Positions 44,224 to 52,602 of a DNA stretch of 64,000 nucleotides are shown here, piece by piece. Position 1 is the first letter of the stretch. Each line of letters opens with the position of its first letter. The stretch lies in contig NZ_CP085154.1 in the NCBI RefSeq assembly GCF_022788695.1, forward strand, positions 1,240,001-1,304,000, written 5' to 3'. The notes beneath the pieces were generated by a model. That model was not told the DNA's origin and ran no database searches. It was given only the letters and a program-made list of their open reading frames with translations. This DNA is from Pseudosulfitobacter sp. DSM 107133 (lineage in GTDB: Bacteria; Pseudomonadota; Alphaproteobacteria; Rhodobacterales; Rhodobacteraceae). The position numbers and the translations under genes were made by a program.

Positions 44224-46269
44224 CTACAGATCCTTGACCAGCCGCAGCGCATCATAGATCGCCGCATGGGTGTTGCGCGCCGACACGGCGTCACCGATGC
44301 GGAACAGTTGGAACTGGCCCTCGGGGTTGCGCACAACCGTCTGGGGCCGTCCGTTTATCAACGCATCATGGTCCACCGCCCCGCCATTGCGGCTGAACGG
44401 TCTCAGGTCGTGGTAGAGGTCATCCAGCGGCAGCGTGCCATAGTTCACCACCACCTGATCATAGTCGGCCTGATGGGTGTGGTCGCTGTAATCCGTGCCG
44501 ATGGTCGCGGTCAGCACGTTGCCGTTGCGTGCGACCCCCAGCAGGCGGCGGGCGACGGTCATGGTCACGTTTTTGTCTTGCAAGGACCGCATGTAAGGCA
44601 CCAGATTCATGCCCATGATATCGGGGGCAAAGGTGCGGTCGGGTGTCATCACTTCAACCTTTGATCCGGCAGAAGCGGCAATCTCGGCGGCTTGCAGGGC
44701 AGGGTGGTCGCCGCTTTCGTCATAGATCAGGACGCGGGCTGCGGGTTTCAAGTCGCCCGCGATGATGTCCCAGGCGCTGACCACATGGGCGGCCTCGGTC
44801 CGGGTTTCGAACAGGTGCATGTTGGGCATGCCCCCTGTCGCCACGATCACCACGTCGGGGGACAGGGCGGTCACGTCGTCCGCCTCGGCCCATGTATTGA
44901 AATGAAAGGTCACGTCGCGGGCGGCGCATTGTGCCATGCGCCAGTCGATGATGCCGATCATCTCGCGGCGGCGCGGGCTGCGGGCGGTCAGGCGGACCTG
45001 TCCACCGGGATCGGGCTGCGCCTCGAATACGGTCACATCATGGCCTCGGGCGGCGGCGACCCGCGCGGCCTCAAGCCCCGCTGGGCCTGCGCCGACGATC
45101 ACCACCTTGCGGGGCGTGTCGGCAGCGGGGATGTCGTGCGGCATGGTCAACTCGCGCCCCGTGGCCGCGTTGTGGATGCACAGCGCCTCGCCCGCCTGAT
45201 AGATCCGGTCCAGACAATAGGTGGCGCCGACGCAGGGGCGGATGTCGTCCTCGCGGCCTTCGACGATTTTGCGCACGATGTGCGGATCGGCCATATGGGC
45301 GCGGGTCATGCCGACCATGTCCAGCAGGCCGGATTCGACCGCATGGCGCGCGGTGGCCACATCGGGAATGCGCGCGGCGTGAAAGGTGGGCATGCCGGTG
45401 GCGCGGCGCACCTCGCCTGCAAAATCAAGATGCGGCGCGCTTTTCATGCCCTGCACGGGAATCACATCGGTCATCGCGGGATCGGTGTGAATGCGACCGC
45501 GAATGACGTTCAGGAAATCCAGACGGCCATCGGCGGCGAGTATCTTTGAAATTTCCAAGCCCTCGGCAGCGTCGATCCCGCCCTTTTGCGCCTCGTCCGC
45601 CGTGAAGCGGAACCCCACGATAAAATCGTCGCCCACACGTTTGCGGACCGCCCCCAGCACATCCATCGGAAACCGCATGCGGTTTTCCAGCGTGTCGGCC
45701 CCATAGGGCCCCGTCAGATCATTGGTCAGCGGCGACCAGAACTGGTCCAGCAAATGCCCGTAGACCTGCAACTCGATCCCGTCCATGCCACCCGCCTGCA
45801 TCCGCTCGGCGGCGTCCGCAAAATCGGTGATGATGCGTTCAATGTCCCAATCCTCGACCAGCTTGGGAAAGGCGCGGTGTGCCGGTTCGCGGTGCCGCGA
45901 CGAGGACACCGAAGGCAGCCAGTCGCCCTTGTTCCATCCAGTCCGTCGGCCCAGATGCGTCAGCTGGATCATCACCGCGCAGCCGTGTTCGTGGCACCCG
46001 TCAGTCAGCCGCTGAATCCACGGCACCACCTTGTCGTCATACACCAGAACGTTGTTGAACGCAGGCGGGCTGTCGCGCGAGACCGCAGCCGATCCGGCGG
46101 TCATCGCCAGCGCCACGCCTGCGCGCGCCCGCTCGGCGTGATAGGCGGCATAACGTTCCTTGGGCATCCCGTCCTCGGGGTAGGCCGGTTCGTGGCTGGT
46201 CGTCATGATCCGGTTTTTCAGCGTCAGGTGTTTCAGCTGGAAGGGCTGTAAAAGCGGGTCTTTTGACAT
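44224..46269 (-). CDS. NADH:flavin oxidoreductase / FAD-dependent demethylase, DgcA/TMADH-like
   Basis: 681 residues from ATG 46269 (AGGA seven bases upstream). N-terminal old-yellow-enzyme barrel with FMN (~1-340; 'LLQPFQLKHLTLKNRIMTTSHEPAY', 'MIQLTHLGRRTGW', 'GMDGIELQVYGHLLDQFWSPLTNDLTGPYG'), an Fe-S cluster segment 'PCVGATYCLDRIYQAGEALCIHN', then FAD/NAD domains ('VVIVGAGPAGLEAARVAAARGHDVTVFEA'). Related enzymes demethylate trimethylamine, dimethylglycine or stachydrine. At the cluster, the second Cys of the usual CxxCxxC is Ala. Divergent from an aldehyde dehydrogenase gene; substrate likely an N-methylated compound. Confidence 0.87.
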   Translation of the reverse strand: MSKDPLLQPFQLKHLTLKNRIMTTSHEPAYPEDGMPKERYAAYHAERARAGVALAMTAGSAAVSRDSPPAFNNVLVYDDKVVPWIQRLTDGCHEHGCAVMIQLTHLGRRTGWNKGDWLPSVSSSRHREPAHRAFPKLVEDWDIERIITDFADAAERMQAGGMDGIELQVYGHLLDQFWSPLTNDLTGPYGADTLENRMRFPMDVLGAVRKRVGDDFIVGFRFTADEAQKGGIDAAEGLEISKILAADGRLDFLNVIRGRIHTDPAMTDVIPVQGMKSAPHLDFAGEVRRATGMPTFHAARIPDVATARHAVESGLLDMVGMTRAHMADPHIVRKIVEGREDDIRPCVGATYCLDRIYQAGEALCIHNAATGRELTMPHDIPAADTPRKVVIVGAGPAGLEAARVAAARGHDVTVFEAQPDPGGQVRLTARSPRRREMIGIIDWRMAQCAARDVTFHFNTWAEADDVTALSPDVVIVATGGMPNMHLFETRTEAAHVVSAWDIIAGDLKPAARVLIYDESGDHPALQAAEIAASAGSKVEVMTPDRTFAPDIMGMNLVPYMRSLQDKNVTMTVARRLLGVARNGNVLTATIGTDYSDHTHQADYDQVVVNYGTLPLDDLYHDLRPFSRNGGAVDHDALINGRPQTVVRNPEGQFQLFRIGDAVSARNTHAAIYDALRLVKDL

Positions 46270-46505
46270 GGGGATTCCTTGGGAGAGTGGGTGGCGGATA
46301 GGGTCATGCTGCCAGCTGTGGGTGTCGCAGATTTGAAGACGTCCGACGCCGATATGTAAACGGGCGACGAAGGCATCTGTTGGCCGGTTTTTGCAGGGTG
46401 GGCCGGCGCGCGGCCCTGTGTCAATCGCCGCTGCTGCGCTGGACAAGGCACGGGGCGGCGACTATCTCCGCAAGGGTCAGGAACACTGCACCAAAGGACC
46501 ATGCC

Positions 46506-47945
46506 ATGCTGGACAAGCGTCAGTTCTATATCGACGGCCAATGGGTCGCGCCGCTGGCAGGCACCGACCGCGCAGTTATTGATCCGTCGACCGAACAGCC
46601 CTTTGCCACCATTTCGCTGGGTGGGCAGGCCGACACCGATTTCGCCGTTGCCGCCGCCCGTGCGGCCTTCCCAAGTTGGCGCACCTCGACCAAGGCGCAG
46701 CGGATCGACATGATCCACAGCATTTTCGACGTCTACATGCGCCGCTCGGACGAGATGGGCGCGGTGATCAGCCGCGAGGTTGGCGCACCGCTCGAGATGT
46801 CCAAGACCCAGCAGGCGCGCACCAGCAGCTCGCACTTCACCGGCTTTCTCGACGCGCTTGAGACCTTCGAATTCGAACGCCCGCTGCGCCCGGACACACC
46901 GCACGACCGTATCCTCTATGAACCCATCGGCGTGGCCGCCCTGATCACGCCGTGGAACTGGCCGATGAAGCAGATCGTGCTCAAGGTCATTCCGGCGCTG
47001 GCTTCGGGGTGTACCGCGGTGCTGAAACCCTCGGAACAAGCGCCGCTGTCGGCAATGCTGTTTGCCGAGATATTGCACGAGGCCGGCGTGCCTGCGGGCG
47101 TGTTCAACCTGCTGAACGGCGACGGGCCGGGGGTGGGCGCGCAGCTTTCGGGGCACCGAGACGTGGATGTGGTCAGCTTTACCGGCTCGACCGATGCAGG
47201 CCGCGCGATCACGCGGGCAGGGGCGGACACGGTGAAACGGGTGCGGCTGGAACTGGGCGGCAAGGGCGCGAACATGATCTTTGCCGATGCCCATGAGAAC
47301 GCTGTGCCAAGCGGTGTCATGCGCTGTTTCAACAACTCGGGTCAGTCGTGCAACGCACCCAGCCGGATGTTGGTGGAACAGCCGCGCTATGCGCAAGCGG
47401 TTGAAGAGGCCAAAGCCACCGCCGAGGCGATCACCGTGGGTGGTACGTCCGAGGTTGGCCCGCACATCGGGCCTGTGGTCAACGCAGCGCAGTTCGACAA
47501 AATTCAGGCGCTGATTGCCTCGGGCATCGAAGAGGGTGCGCGGCTGGTGGCGGGTGGCCTGGGCCGACCCGAAGGGATCGAACAGGGCTTTTACGTGCGT
47601 CCCACGGTCTTTGCCGATTGCACGCCCGACATGACGATCATGCGCACGGAAATCTTCGGCCCGGTGCTGTCGATGATGGTCTTTGACACCGAGGGCGAGG
47701 CCATCGCCATTGCCAATGACACCGACTACGGCCTGACCAACTATGTGCAGACCGCCAATCCCGACCGCGCACAGCGTATTTCGCGCGAACTGCGCTCGGG
47801 CATGGTCGAGATCAACGAACAACGCCGTAGTACCGGCGCGCCGTTCGGGGGCATGAAGCAGTCGGGCACAGGGCGCGAGGGCGGCATCTGGGGGCTGGAA
47901 GAGTTTCTGGAGGTGCGCGCAATCAGCGGCTGGCCAGCCCAATAA
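46506..47945 (+). CDS. Aldehyde dehydrogenase family protein
   Basis: 479 residues from ATG 46506 (AAGGA seven bases upstream; ATG 46501 is out of frame). NAD(P)-dependent ALDH: 'PWNWPMKQIVLKVIPALASGCTAVLKPSEQAPL', 'FTGSTDAGRAI', catalytic Glu in 'RLELGGKGANMIF' and Cys in 'NNSGQSCNAPSRM', ending 'GGMKQSGTGREGGIWGLEEFLEVR'. Oxidises an aldehyde to the acid in the cytoplasm. Divergent from the flavin oxidoreductase and convergent with the TRAP genes, so it may handle an aldehyde released from the transported compound. Confidence 0.95.
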   Translation: MLDKRQFYIDGQWVAPLAGTDRAVIDPSTEQPFATISLGGQADTDFAVAAARAAFPSWRTSTKAQRIDMIHSIFDVYMRRSDEMGAVISREVGAPLEMSKTQQARTSSSHFTGFLDALETFEFERPLRPDTPHDRILYEPIGVAALITPWNWPMKQIVLKVIPALASGCTAVLKPSEQAPLSAMLFAEILHEAGVPAGVFNLLNGDGPGVGAQLSGHRDVDVVSFTGSTDAGRAITRAGADTVKRVRLELGGKGANMIFADAHENAVPSGVMRCFNNSGQSCNAPSRMLVEQPRYAQAVEEAKATAEAITVGGTSEVGPHIGPVVNAAQFDKIQALIASGIEEGARLVAGGLGRPEGIEQGFYVRPTVFADCTPDMTIMRTEIFGPVLSMMVFDTEGEAIAIANDTDYGLTNYVQTANPDRAQRISRELRSGMVEINEQRRSTGAPFGGMKQSGTGREGGIWGLEEFLEVRAISGWPAQ

Positions 47946-47953
47946 GGGCTGGC
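47933..47953 (+). terminator. Hairpin spanning the aldehyde dehydrogenase stop codon
   Basis: GCCAGCCC (47933-47940) and GGGCTGGC (47946-47953) pair perfectly with the TAA stop in the loop. No T-run follows. Lies between convergent genes. Confidence 0.5.
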
Positions 47954-48004
47954 ACCGGGGCTTTGCCTGGACTCTTCAGGACATGCTGAACCCATGACAG
48001 GCCA

Positions 48005-49321
48005 TCAGAACGCGGCGCCCATCACCACTTCGGGCAGCCATGTGGCCAGGCCGGGGAACAGGCACAGCAGGAAAATCGCCAGCACCATACATCCGACAAA
48101 GGGCAGGGACCCCAGCAGGATGGTTTTCAGCGAAATGTCCGGCGCGATGCCGTTGATGACATAGAGGTTCAACCCCACAGGCGGCGAGATCAGGCCGATT
48201 TCCATGTTGATCGTCAGCACCACGGCAAACCAGATCGGGTCAAACCCTGCCGTTGTGATGATCGGCAGCAGGATGGGCGAGGCCATCAGGATCACCGCAA
48301 CCGGCGGCAGGAAGAACCCTGCAACCAGCAGGAACACGTTGACGATGCCCATCAGCACCCAGCGGTTCACGTCCAGCGTGGCAATCCATTCAGCAATCGA
48401 CTGGGTGATGTAAAGCGAGCTGAGCATATACGAAAACACGCCGGCGGCGGCGATGATGAACAGGATCATCACCGATTCCTTGGTGCTGTCACGCAGCACC
48501 ACCCACAGGGCGCGGGGGCTCCATAGTTTGTAGATCACCATCGCGATCAGCAGGCACAGCAGCGCCCCGACCGCAGCGGTTTCCGATGGCGTGGCGATGC
48601 CGCCATACATGGCATAAAGCACGCCGATGATGATGGCCAGGAAGGGCAACACGCGAGGCAGGATCTCGAAGCGCTGAGCCCATGTGTATGTCCCGCTGCC
48701 CAGACGTTCGGCATCGCCGGATTTCCAGGTGCTGTACAGAGACCACGCCATGAACAGTATCACCAGCAGCAATCCCGGAATGACACCGGCAAGAAACAGA
48801 CGGCCAATCGAGATTTCGGTGGCAATGCCATAGACGATCATGGTGACCGACGGCGGGATCAGAATGCCCAGCGTTCCGCCTGCGGCGATCGACCCTGCGG
48901 CGACGCCGTCAGGATAGCCGCGTTTGCGCATCTCGGGGATGCCCATCTTGCCGATGGCCGCACAGGTCGCGGGCGAAGACCCCGACATCGCGGCAAACAG
49001 CGCGCAGGCGCCAAGGTTGGAAATCACCAGCCCGCCGGGAATGCGCGTCAGCCAGCGCTCCAGCGCTTCGTACAGGTCAGCCCCTGCGCGGGTCGAGGCA
49101 ATGGACGCGCCCATAATGATGAACATCGGGATCGACAGCAGGGCAAAATTGTCGAGCTTGCCAAAGAAGATTTCCGGCAACAGTTCAAGCGAGCGCATTC
49201 CATCGAACACGATCAGAAAGCCCGCCGATACGATCAGCAGCCCGACGGCCACCGATACGCCGGAAAACAGCACAAGAATGGTCATGACCGCGACCAGCGC
49301 GCCCAGCAGAAGAGGGTCCAT
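48005..49321 (-). CDS. TRAP transporter large permease (DctM)
   Basis: 438 residues, about 12 membrane helices. DctM hallmarks: 'SIPMFIIMGASIASTRAGADLYEALERWLTRIPGGLVISNLGACALFAAMSGSSPATCAAIGKMGIPEMRKRGYPDGVAAGSIAAGGTLGILIPPSVTMIVYG'. Na+-coupled permease subunit of a TRAP uptake system in the inner membrane. Starts one base inside the stop of the small permease gene; part of the dctP-Q-M operon. Confidence 0.97.
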   Translation of the reverse strand: MDPLLLGALVAVMTILVLFSGVSVAVGLLIVSAGFLIVFDGMRSLELLPEIFFGKLDNFALLSIPMFIIMGASIASTRAGADLYEALERWLTRIPGGLVISNLGACALFAAMSGSSPATCAAIGKMGIPEMRKRGYPDGVAAGSIAAGGTLGILIPPSVTMIVYGIATEISIGRLFLAGVIPGLLLVILFMAWSLYSTWKSGDAERLGSGTYTWAQRFEILPRVLPFLAIIIGVLYAMYGGIATPSETAAVGALLCLLIAMVIYKLWSPRALWVVLRDSTKESVMILFIIAAAGVFSYMLSSLYITQSIAEWIATLDVNRWVLMGIVNVFLLVAGFFLPPVAVILMASPILLPIITTAGFDPIWFAVVLTINMEIGLISPPVGLNLYVINGIAPDISLKTILLGSLPFVGCMVLAIFLLCLFPGLATWLPEVVMGAAF

Positions 49322-49872
49322 TATTCAGCCTCCAGTCCAAAGGGCGTGTCGACACCGATCAACACCGCAATGAAATCAGCGATCAGTTGCAACAGGAACA
49401 GGCCAAAGCCCACGGGCAGGGCCAGATAGGGAATCCACAGGCGCACACCCCAGACGGTGTCCGACTTCCAGCCACGCTCGAAGGCATAGTGCCAATAGTC
49501 GAACCCGTACCACAGCATCACCGCAACGATGACGATGGACAGAACCGATGTGACCACGGCAAGGCCAAACCGCAGGCGGGCGGGCAACAACAGCGGGATC
49601 AGGTCCACATTCACATGGCCGCGCAGCCGCTGGACATAGGGCAGGCCGATCAGGGTGGCCGCGACAGCCAGATAGACCACGGCTTCGGTCTGCCATATGG
49701 TCGACCCGTTCAGCACAAAGCGGATAAAGATCATCTGACAGGTGATGAAGACCGCAGCGACGATCATCGCTGCCGAACACCAGCCCGCAAAGGTCGAAAT
49801 CGCAGCAACAGCGCGCAGAAATGGGTTGTCGCCCGTGCGTGCAACGCGCCCGCTTGTGTCATGGCCAGCCAT
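49321..49872 (-). CDS. TRAP transporter small permease (DctQ)
   Basis: 183 residues from ATG 49872 (GGGGG five bases upstream). Four membrane helices with the DctQ pattern 'MIVAAVFITCQMIFIRFVLNGSTIWQTEAVVYLAVAATLIGLPYVQRLRGHVNVDLIPLLLP'. It pairs with DctM; substrate identity is set by DctP. A hairpin separates it from the binding-protein gene. Confidence 0.95.
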   Translation of the reverse strand: MAGHDTSGRVARTGDNPFLRAVAAISTFAGWCSAAMIVAAVFITCQMIFIRFVLNGSTIWQTEAVVYLAVAATLIGLPYVQRLRGHVNVDLIPLLLPARLRFGLAVVTSVLSIVIVAVMLWYGFDYWHYAFERGWKSDTVWGVRLWIPYLALPVGFGLFLLQLIADFIAVLIGVDTPFGLEAE

Positions 49873-49907
49873 AAAGCCCCCGCTTGAATGTATTGGAAAA
49901 TGTGGGT

Positions 49908-49932
49908 GCGGGGCGCACAAGACGCGCCCCGC
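49908..49932 (-). terminator. Intra-operon hairpin between dctP and dctQ
   Basis: GCGGGGCGC (49908-49916) and GCGCCCCGC (49924-49932) pair perfectly over nine bases, ten bases after the dctP stop. Probably lowers expression of the permease genes relative to the binding protein. Confidence 0.6.
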
Positions 49933-49941
49933 TCGCCTCGG

Positions 49942-50928
49942 TTATTCGACGGCCAGCGCCATATCCAGCAACGCCTGCCCGTCGGGCACCTCTTCGACAA
50001 AGGCCTTGTACGAGGTTTCTTGTGCCAATGCGCGCCATGCGTCGAAATCGGCCGCGCTCATCGCCGCAATCTCGACACCCGCCTCTTTGAACACGCGTGC
50101 CGATTCAGCGTCTTCTTTCTTGGCTTCTTCCAGATAGAATTCCTGCGCTTTTGCGGCTCCTGCCAGCAGGGCGGCCTGTTGCGCTTCGGTCAGGCTTTCG
50201 AACTTGGATTTGTTCATCAGCAGCGGCTGGTACATGAACCACAAGGCCACGTCGCCCGCAGGCGTATAGCATTTGACCTGCTCGTAAATGCGATAGGACA
50301 CAAAAGACGAAGACGAAGTATTCGCCGCATTCAGCACACCGGTTTGCATCGCGTTGTAGATCTCGGACGAGGCCATCGAGGCAATTGACGCACCTGCGCC
50401 GGCCAGCATCTGTTCAAACGCCTTGCCCGCCGCGCGGGTTTGCAGGCCGGCGACATCTTCGGGTTTGGTGATGCATTTGTCTGCCCCGGCAAAACCACCG
50501 GCCAGATAGCCGTGCACCAGCACCATCACGTCATCCTCTGCCATCTTGGCTTCAAGCGCTTCCATAAAGGGGCTCTCGCTCAGACGGGCGGCGTGATCGT
50601 GGTTTTTGACCAGACCGGGCATCAGGGTCAGGTTATAGGCCGGCTGCTGGCCACCTGCATAGCTGAGGGGCAGCACGGTCATGTCCAGCTGGCCACGGCT
50701 TAGCGGCTTGTACTGCTCGCGCGGTTTGAACAGCGATTTCGAGCCGAAAATCTTGATGTCCAGATCGACGTCAGCGGCAGCGACCTCGTCGGCAACGATC
50801 TGTGCCACCTTGTGACGCACATCCTGATTGGACCATTGGTGCGACAGACGCAGTTCGGTTGCGTTTGCCATCCCGGCCACGCCAACCAGCGCCGATACCG
50901 CCAGCACATTCTTGAAAATAGTTTTCAT
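49942..50928 (-). CDS. TRAP transporter substrate-binding protein (DctP)
   Basis: 328 residues from ATG 50928 (GGGAGGATAAA upstream). Signal peptide 'MKTIFKNVLAVSALVGVAGMANA'. DctP fold with the conserved Arg region 'VAGLQTRAAGKAFEQMLAGAGASIASMASSEIYNAMQTGVLNAANTSSSSF', which normally salt-bridges a carboxylate ligand. Substrate not deducible; a carboxylate is likely. First gene of the operon, divergent from an FCD-GntR regulator across a perfect palindromic site. Confidence 0.96.
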   Translation of the reverse strand: MKTIFKNVLAVSALVGVAGMANATELRLSHQWSNQDVRHKVAQIVADEVAAADVDLDIKIFGSKSLFKPREQYKPLSRGQLDMTVLPLSYAGGQQPAYNLTLMPGLVKNHDHAARLSESPFMEALEAKMAEDDVMVLVHGYLAGGFAGADKCITKPEDVAGLQTRAAGKAFEQMLAGAGASIASMASSEIYNAMQTGVLNAANTSSSSFVSYRIYEQVKCYTPAGDVALWFMYQPLLMNKSKFESLTEAQQAALLAGAAKAQEFYLEEAKKEDAESARVFKEAGVEIAAMSAADFDAWRALAQETSYKAFVEEVPDGQALLDMALAVE

Positions 50929-51003
50929 TTTATCCTCCCAATTGCGCACCTCTCCCGTGGCACGACATGCCTCAGGGTTAACAATTGAGGTCTGTCAGTC
51001 AAG

Positions 51004-51017
51004 TTTTGTATACAAAA
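51004..51017. promoter_or_regulatory. 14-bp perfect palindrome, candidate FCD-GntR operator
   Basis: TTTTGTATACAAAA lies between dctP and the gntR-type gene, 75 bases from the dctP start and 44 bases from the regulator start. It fits the TNGTNNNACNA-like sites of FadR-subfamily regulators. Confidence 0.6.
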
Positions 51018-51061
51018 TAACCTCTATTGAGTTTTTATCGGCCCTGTGGCATTTGAAAATA

Positions 51062-51730
51062 ATGGAAACACGCCGCGCCGACACCATCGCCCAAGAGCTT
51101 GAAGAGCTGATTTTCAACGGTACCTACGCCGATGGCGACCGGCTGGACGAAGTGCGGATTTCCGAGAATTTCGGCGTGTCGCGCACGCCGCTGCGCGAGG
51201 CCTTTCAACGGCTGGCACTGTCCGGTCTGGTCGAGCTGATCCCGCGGCGCGGGGCTTTCGTGCGCCAGCCTGGTCCGGTCGAGCTGATTGAAATGTTCGA
51301 AGTGATGGCCGAGCTTGAGGCCGCTTGCGGTCGGCTGGCCGCGCGACGGATCACCGACGAAGCGCTGGAAGACTTGCGCGAAGCGAACCGCAAGTGCAGC
51401 GCCGCCGTCGTTGCGCGCGATGTCGACACCTATTACGTCGAGAACGAGCGTTTTCACCAAATCATCTATCGCCAGTCCGGCAACAGTTTTCTGGAACAAG
51501 AAGCGCTGCGCCTGCACAAGCGTCTGAAACCGTTCCGCCGCCACCAACTGAACCTGCGGGGGCGTATGGATCAATCGATGGCAGAGCATCAGGCCATCGT
51601 CAGCGCACTTGCAGGCAATGACGCGACCTTGTGCGCGGACAGCCTGCGCAACCATGTCGCGGTGCAGGGCGAAAAGTTCCACTTTCTGATGTCGTCGCTG
51701 CAAAATCCGGCCAAGTCCAAGACAGGGTGA
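51062..51730 (+). CDS. GntR-family (FCD) regulator of the TRAP operon
   Basis: 222 residues from ATG 51062. Winged helix 'ADTIAQELEELIFNGTYADGDRLDEVRISENFGVSRTPLREAFQRLALSGLVELIPRRGAFVRQP', then an FCD domain with metal-ligand residues in 'DVDTYYVENERFHQIIYRQSGNSF' and 'MAEHQAIVSALAGNDATLCADSLRNHV'. Divergent from dctP with a palindrome between, so it most likely represses TRAP uptake until the substrate is present. No strong ribosome site is visible. Confidence 0.92.
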   Translation: METRRADTIAQELEELIFNGTYADGDRLDEVRISENFGVSRTPLREAFQRLALSGLVELIPRRGAFVRQPGPVELIEMFEVMAELEAACGRLAARRITDEALEDLREANRKCSAAVVARDVDTYYVENERFHQIIYRQSGNSFLEQEALRLHKRLKPFRRHQLNLRGRMDQSMAEHQAIVSALAGNDATLCADSLRNHVAVQGEKFHFLMSSLQNPAKSKTG

Positions 51731-51747
51731 AAAGCAGGGGCCTGAGC

Positions 51748-52516
51748 TTAGGTCACCGACTCATAAGTTCGCAACCAGATCCTGATTGACGCGAGTTGTA
51801 TGGATGCGAGGAAATTATCATCGCGTTTGTCATATCTTGTTGCTACCGCGCGGAAATTTTTGAGTTTGTTGAAGAAACGCTCCACTGCGTTGCGTGCTTT
51901 GTAACGCTCGCGATCATGCGGGATGACAGGATTGCGTTGCGGCATCGAAGGGATCACGGCTTGCGCCTTCTGTTTGGCGATCAAATCACGGATCGCGTTG
52001 CTGTCATAGGCGCGATCCGCCAGCACGCTGCAGCCTTCTTTCAGTCGATCCAGCATCTGCTCTGCCGCGTGTCCATCATAGGCCTGCCCAGCCGTCAGCA
52101 TGAGCCGGATCGGGCGGCCAAGCGCGTCCACCAAAGCGTGGATTTTCGTTGTCAGCCCGCCCCTTGAGCGACCCAGGCAATCGGATCGCCCCCTTTTTAG
52201 GGCCATTTGCGCCCTGTTGGTGTACCCGGATGGAGGAGCTGTCAATCATTTGCACCTCACCCTCATATGCCTCTGATATTGCTTCAAGAATACGCGCCCA
52301 GTGGCCCGCACGCCGCCAGCGGTTGAAGCGGTTCACACAGGTCGTATGCGGCCCGTATCGTGCAGGAATGTCTGCCCAGGGCGCACCAGTCCGCAAGCGC
52401 CAGAAGATGCCGTTCAAAACCCGCCGGTCATCCACACGGGGCTTGCCGCGCACCTTCGTCGGCAGCAACGGCTGGATCACCGACCATTCAAAATCTGTCA
52501 AATCAAAACGTGCCAT
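51748..52516 (-). pseudogene. IS427-type transposase, second copy, frameshift tract shortened
   Basis: Nearly identical to the copy at 33268-34037, but the A tract has five A instead of six (T5 at 52194-52198). OrfA (from ATG 52516) then runs into a third frame ('KKGAIRLPGSLKGRADNEN...') and stops at 52076, while the catalytic second frame (to 51748) would need a +1 shift instead of -1. The DDE transposase is therefore probably not made. Stop TAA is again completed by the target TA. Confidence 0.8.
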
Positions 52517-52590
52517 TCTCACCTCCACATTTGCCGGAAAGTGAATCACGTTTTCTAAAGTCTGTGAATCCCTTTTATGGGTATGTGACC
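51751..52590 (-). mobile_element. IS5/IS427-type insertion sequence, copy 2 (840 bp)
   Basis: Same ends as copy 1: GGTCACCGAC at 51751 and GTGACC ending at 52590, with TA on both sides (51749-51750, 52591-52592). Only a handful of single-base differences from copy 1, so the two diverged recently. It lies between the convergent gntR and hutC genes, inside the imperfect palindrome AGGGGCC (51736-51742) / GGCCCT (52599-52604). Confidence 0.93.
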
Positions 52591-52602
52591 TAGGGTCCGG
52601 CC

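Noticed and set aside
46233..47942. 569-residue frame antisense to the aldehyde dehydrogenase
   Set aside because: Shadow frame in GC-rich DNA; the plus strand has all ALDH motifs with proper start and ribosome site.
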